The position numbers were made by a program, and so were the translations under genes. The notes under the pieces are model-generated. The model saw only the letters and a list, made by a program, of their open reading frames with translations, was not told the origin of the DNA and made no database searches. Below are positions 61,983-64,000 of a stretch of DNA of 64,000 bases, one piece after another. Numbering within the stretch: the stretch's first letter is position 1; each line of letters opens with the position of its first letter. Source of the stretch: Streptomyces xantholiticus (GTDB taxonomy: Bacteria > Actinomycetota > Actinomycetes > Streptomycetales > Streptomycetaceae); NCBI RefSeq assembly GCF_014651015.1, contig NZ_BMWB01000006.1, positions 124,001 through 188,000 of the forward strand, given 5' to 3'.

Positions 61983-64000
61983 CGCGCCCCTTCCTGCGAG
62001 GCCCGGTCCGTGGCGGTCGTCTGCAGCACACGGGCGCTCGGCCCGCCTTCTGTCGCGGGTACGCGGGAGCCCGGGCGGGGTTCGGAGGCGGTGGTGGTGG
62101 GAGCCGGGGAGGGCTGCCCGCCGCCCTTCTCCACCAGGGTGAGTCCGGCGGCTGCGGTCTTGAACAGCGGCTGCTTGGAGACCGGGTCCCAGTCGGTGAC
62201 GGTCGCCTCGTTCGCGGCGCGCCCCGGTGTCCTGCCGTCCGGGCCCGAGCCGGCGGGAGTGTCCCAGTAGCCGTAGTGGAAGGGCACGAACAGGGCTCCT
62301 CGCCGCAGATCGGTGACGCGCAGCCGCCCCCGCAGGGCGCCGCGCGGCGAGGTGACCTCCACGAGGTCCCCCTCCTCGAGGTCCCGCGCGGCGGCGTCGG
62401 CCTCTGAGATCTCGACCCACACGTCGGGCGCCGCCGCGTTCAACTGCGGTGTGCGGCCCGTCTTGGTGCGGGTGTGGAAGTGGTAGGCGGTGCGCCCGGT
62501 GGTCAGCTGGAAGGGGTGCTCCTGGCTCGGCGCCTCGTGCAGCGGCAGGAACTCGGCAGCCTTGATCATCGCCTTGCCGTCCGGGTTCAGGGAGCGGTAC
62601 TCGACGACACCGGCGGACGCGCCGGTCAGCAGGTCCTTGCCGTAGGACTCGCACTCGTCGGGGTGCGCCCATCCGATGCCGTCGGTGTGCAGGCGCGGCG
62701 TGCCGTCCGGCGCCTCTTCGGTGCACGGCCACTGGATACCGCTGCCGCCGCGCAGCCTGCCGTACGTCAGACCCGTGTAGTCGCACGGCCGGCCGGCGCT
62801 GCAGCGCTTCCACGCCTCGAACGCCGACTCCGGGTCGTGCCAGGGGAGCAGCGGTCCGCCGTCCTTGTCGCGGAAGTCCATGCGCGCCGCGTAGTCCAGG
62901 AAGATGTCAAGGTCCGGCCGTGCCTCACCCGGCGGCTCGACCGCCTTGTCCGAGAGGTGGACCGTGCGGTCCGCGTTGGTGAACGTGCCGGTCTTCTCGC
63001 CCCAGGCCGCGGCGGGCAGGACGACGTCCGCGAGTTGTGCGGTCTCGGTCGGGAACAGGTCCTGCACGACCGTGAACAGCCGGTCCTGGGAAAGAATCGA
63101 GCGGATGCGGGTGAGCTCGGGCAGGGAGACGGCCGGGTTGGTGCCGCTGATCCACAGCATGCGGATCGAGCCCTGCTCGGCATAGCGGAACATCTGCATC
63201 GCGTGAGTGGGCGGCGCGTAGTGCGGAATGGTGGTGGGCTCGACGTTCCACACCTTCGCCAGTTCGGCCACGTGGTCGTCGTTCTCCCAGTTGCGGAAGC
63301 CGGGCAGGTCCCCGTTGGCCCCGCATTCACGGGTGTTCTGGGCGGTGGGCTGTCCGTTCATCTGCAGGACGCCGGCGCCCGGCCTGCCGAGCATGCCCCG
63401 GATCAGGTGGAGGTTGTTGATCTGGACGGCGGCCGCCGTGGACTGGTGGGACTGGTAGATGCCCTGCAGCACCGTGGACAGCAGCCGGCCGGTGGTGCCG
63501 ATGACCTCCGCCGCTTGGACGATCAGCCGGGCGGGGACGTCACAGATCGCGGCCGCCCATTCCGCGGTGCAGTTTGCGACCCGGGCGGCCAGTTCCTCGA
63601 AGCCGACCGTATGAGCCTCGATGTACGCGTGGTCGATGCGTTCGTGACGGATTGTCTCGTGCAGCAGGGCGTTGAGCAGGGCCACGTTCGTGCCGATGCG
63701 CGGCGCCAGATGGACCGTCGCCCTGCGGGCCACCTGGGTGGGCCGCGGGTCGACGCACACCAGGCGCGGCGGATCCGCGCCCTCCAGCCGGTCCAGGACA
63801 CGCATCCACTGCACGGGCTGCGTCTCCGCGAGGTTGTGGCCGAACAGTGCGATCACATCGGCGTGGTCGATGTCGTCGAAGCTGCCGGGCTGGCCGTCGC
63901 AGCCGAAGGACTCCTTGAGCGCCTCGGCGGCGGTGGAGGTGCACAGACGGGTGTTGCCGTCGAGGTGGTTCGTCCCGATGCCGGCCCGGGCGAGCACGGC
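61979..64000 (-). CDS. Molybdopterin oxidoreductase, nitrate reductase/formate dehydrogenase-like, N-terminus outside window
   Basis: About 673 codons visible; the 5' part is cut by the window. Sequence covers the bis-MGD domains (DNTRLCTSTAAEALKESFGCDGQPGSFDDIDHADVIALFGHNLAETQPVQWMRVLDRL, LLSTVLQGIYQSHQSTAAAVQINNLHLIRGMLGRPGAGVLQMNGQPTAQNTRECGANGDLPGFRNW, ISGTNPAVSLPELTRIRSIL, VVLPAAAWGEKTGTFTNADRTVHLSDKAVEPPGEARPDLDIF) and the C-terminal molydopterin-binding domain (LTTGRTAYHFHTRTKTGRTPQLN, VTSPRGALRGRLRVTD). Matches assimilatory nitrate reductase or FdhF-like oxidoreductases. Fe-S motif and the active-site Cys/Sec position lie outside the window. Confidence 0.88.
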   Translation of the reverse strand, partial: AVLARAGIGTNHLDGNTRLCTSTAAEALKESFGCDGQPGSFDDIDHADVIALFGHNLAETQPVQWMRVLDRLEGADPPRLVCVDPRPTQVARRATVHLAPRIGTNVALLNALLHETIRHERIDHAYIEAHTVGFEELAARVANCTAEWAAAICDVPARLIVQAAEVIGTTGRLLSTVLQGIYQSHQSTAAAVQINNLHLIRGMLGRPGAGVLQMNGQPTAQNTRECGANGDLPGFRNWENDDHVAELAKVWNVEPTTIPHYAPPTHAMQMFRYAEQGSIRMLWISGTNPAVSLPELTRIRSILSQDRLFTVVQDLFPTETAQLADVVLPAAAWGEKTGTFTNADRTVHLSDKAVEPPGEARPDLDIFLDYAARMDFRDKDGGPLLPWHDPESAFEAWKRCSAGRPCDYTGLTYGRLRGGSGIQWPCTEEAPDGTPRLHTDGIGWAHPDECESYGKDLLTGASAGVVEYRSLNPDGKAMIKAAEFLPLHEAPSQEHPFQLTTGRTAYHFHTRTKTGRTPQLNAAAPDVWVEISEADAAARDLEEGDLVEVTSPRGALRGRLRVTDLRRGALFVPFHYGYWDTPAGSGPDGRTPGRAANEATVTDWDPVSKQPLFKTAAAGLTLVEKGGGQPSPAPTTTASEPRPGSRVPATEGGPSARVLQTTATDRASQEGAR

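Overview
High-GC actinobacterial chromosome, almost certainly Streptomyces. Supporting signs are the roughly 70% or higher GC content, strong third-position GC bias, many GTG starts, and families typical of the genus: an LAXTG sortase substrate, an XRE/DUF5753 - DUF397 - anti-sigma ATPase trio, several SigB-type partner-switch proteins, a DUF574 methyltransferase, and DUF5133, DUF6158, DUF6328 and DUF6458 proteins. I saw no IS element, prophage, CRISPR array, tRNA or rRNA. The window reads as ordinary chromosome with a stress-response bias; both ends cut genes.

Layout. 1-3.7 kb: a secreted phosphodiester glycosidase (cut by the window edge), an LAXTG wall protein and small membrane proteins. 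3.8-7.9 kb: a tight operon of NDH-2-like oxidoreductase, transketolase and LigD-type NHEJ polymerase. 8.4-13.5 kb: the methylmalonyl-CoA mutase operon mutA-mutB-meaB, closed by a hairpin terminator. 13.7-17.3 kb: small stress-type genes (CBS, PfpI, DUF6158, baeRF2 plus HhH protein, plasmid-stabilisation-like). 17.5-30.3 kb: a signalling island with a SpoIIE phosphatase, a poly-HAMP hybrid kinase, two RsbW-like ATPases, a STAS antagonist, two SigB/SigF-type sigma factors, a PAS/GAF protein and a GAF-ANTAR protein, with a nucleotidyltransferase - BON - metallophosphoesterase operon in the middle. 30.7-34.3 kb: FUSC protein, DUF5133, and a compact operon of HemK2-like methyltransferase, CDGSH Fe-S protein and haem-oxygenase-like iron enzyme. 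34.5-45.6 kb: epimerase, HAD, VOC, DJ-1/LysR divergent pair, methyltransferase, XRE-DUF397-ATPase locus, HTH-PPOX, a CstR-like repressor facing a rhodanese gene, and a CBS-BON protein. 45.6-49.3 kb: GH65 phosphorylase plus beta-phosphoglucomutase-like HAD, and DUF1876. 49.5-57.5 kb: another SpoIIE phosphatase and the fructose PTS (fruR-like regulator, fruK, fruA, ptsH, ptsI). 57.7-64 kb: polysaccharide deacetylase, DMT transporter, MGDG-synthase-like glycosyltransferase, SDR, an unknown His/Glu-rich protein and a molybdopterin oxidoreductase cut by the window end.

How it hangs together. The strongest cross-cutting signal is a set of SigB-type promoter matches (GNNT-N14-16-GGGTAC/G, and three with GGGCAG/C) in front of DUF6458, CBS, baeRF2, DUF6158, STAS antagonist, nucleotidyltransferase operon, second sigma factor, GAF-ANTAR, a VOC protein and a small hydrophobic protein. 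Together with the sigma factors, anti-sigma ATPases, antagonist and PP2C phosphatases this suggests a locally encoded general-stress circuit with several of its own targets beside it. Carbon metabolism (propionate/odd-chain via methylmalonyl-CoA, fructose PTS, GH65 disaccharide phosphorolysis) forms the second theme.
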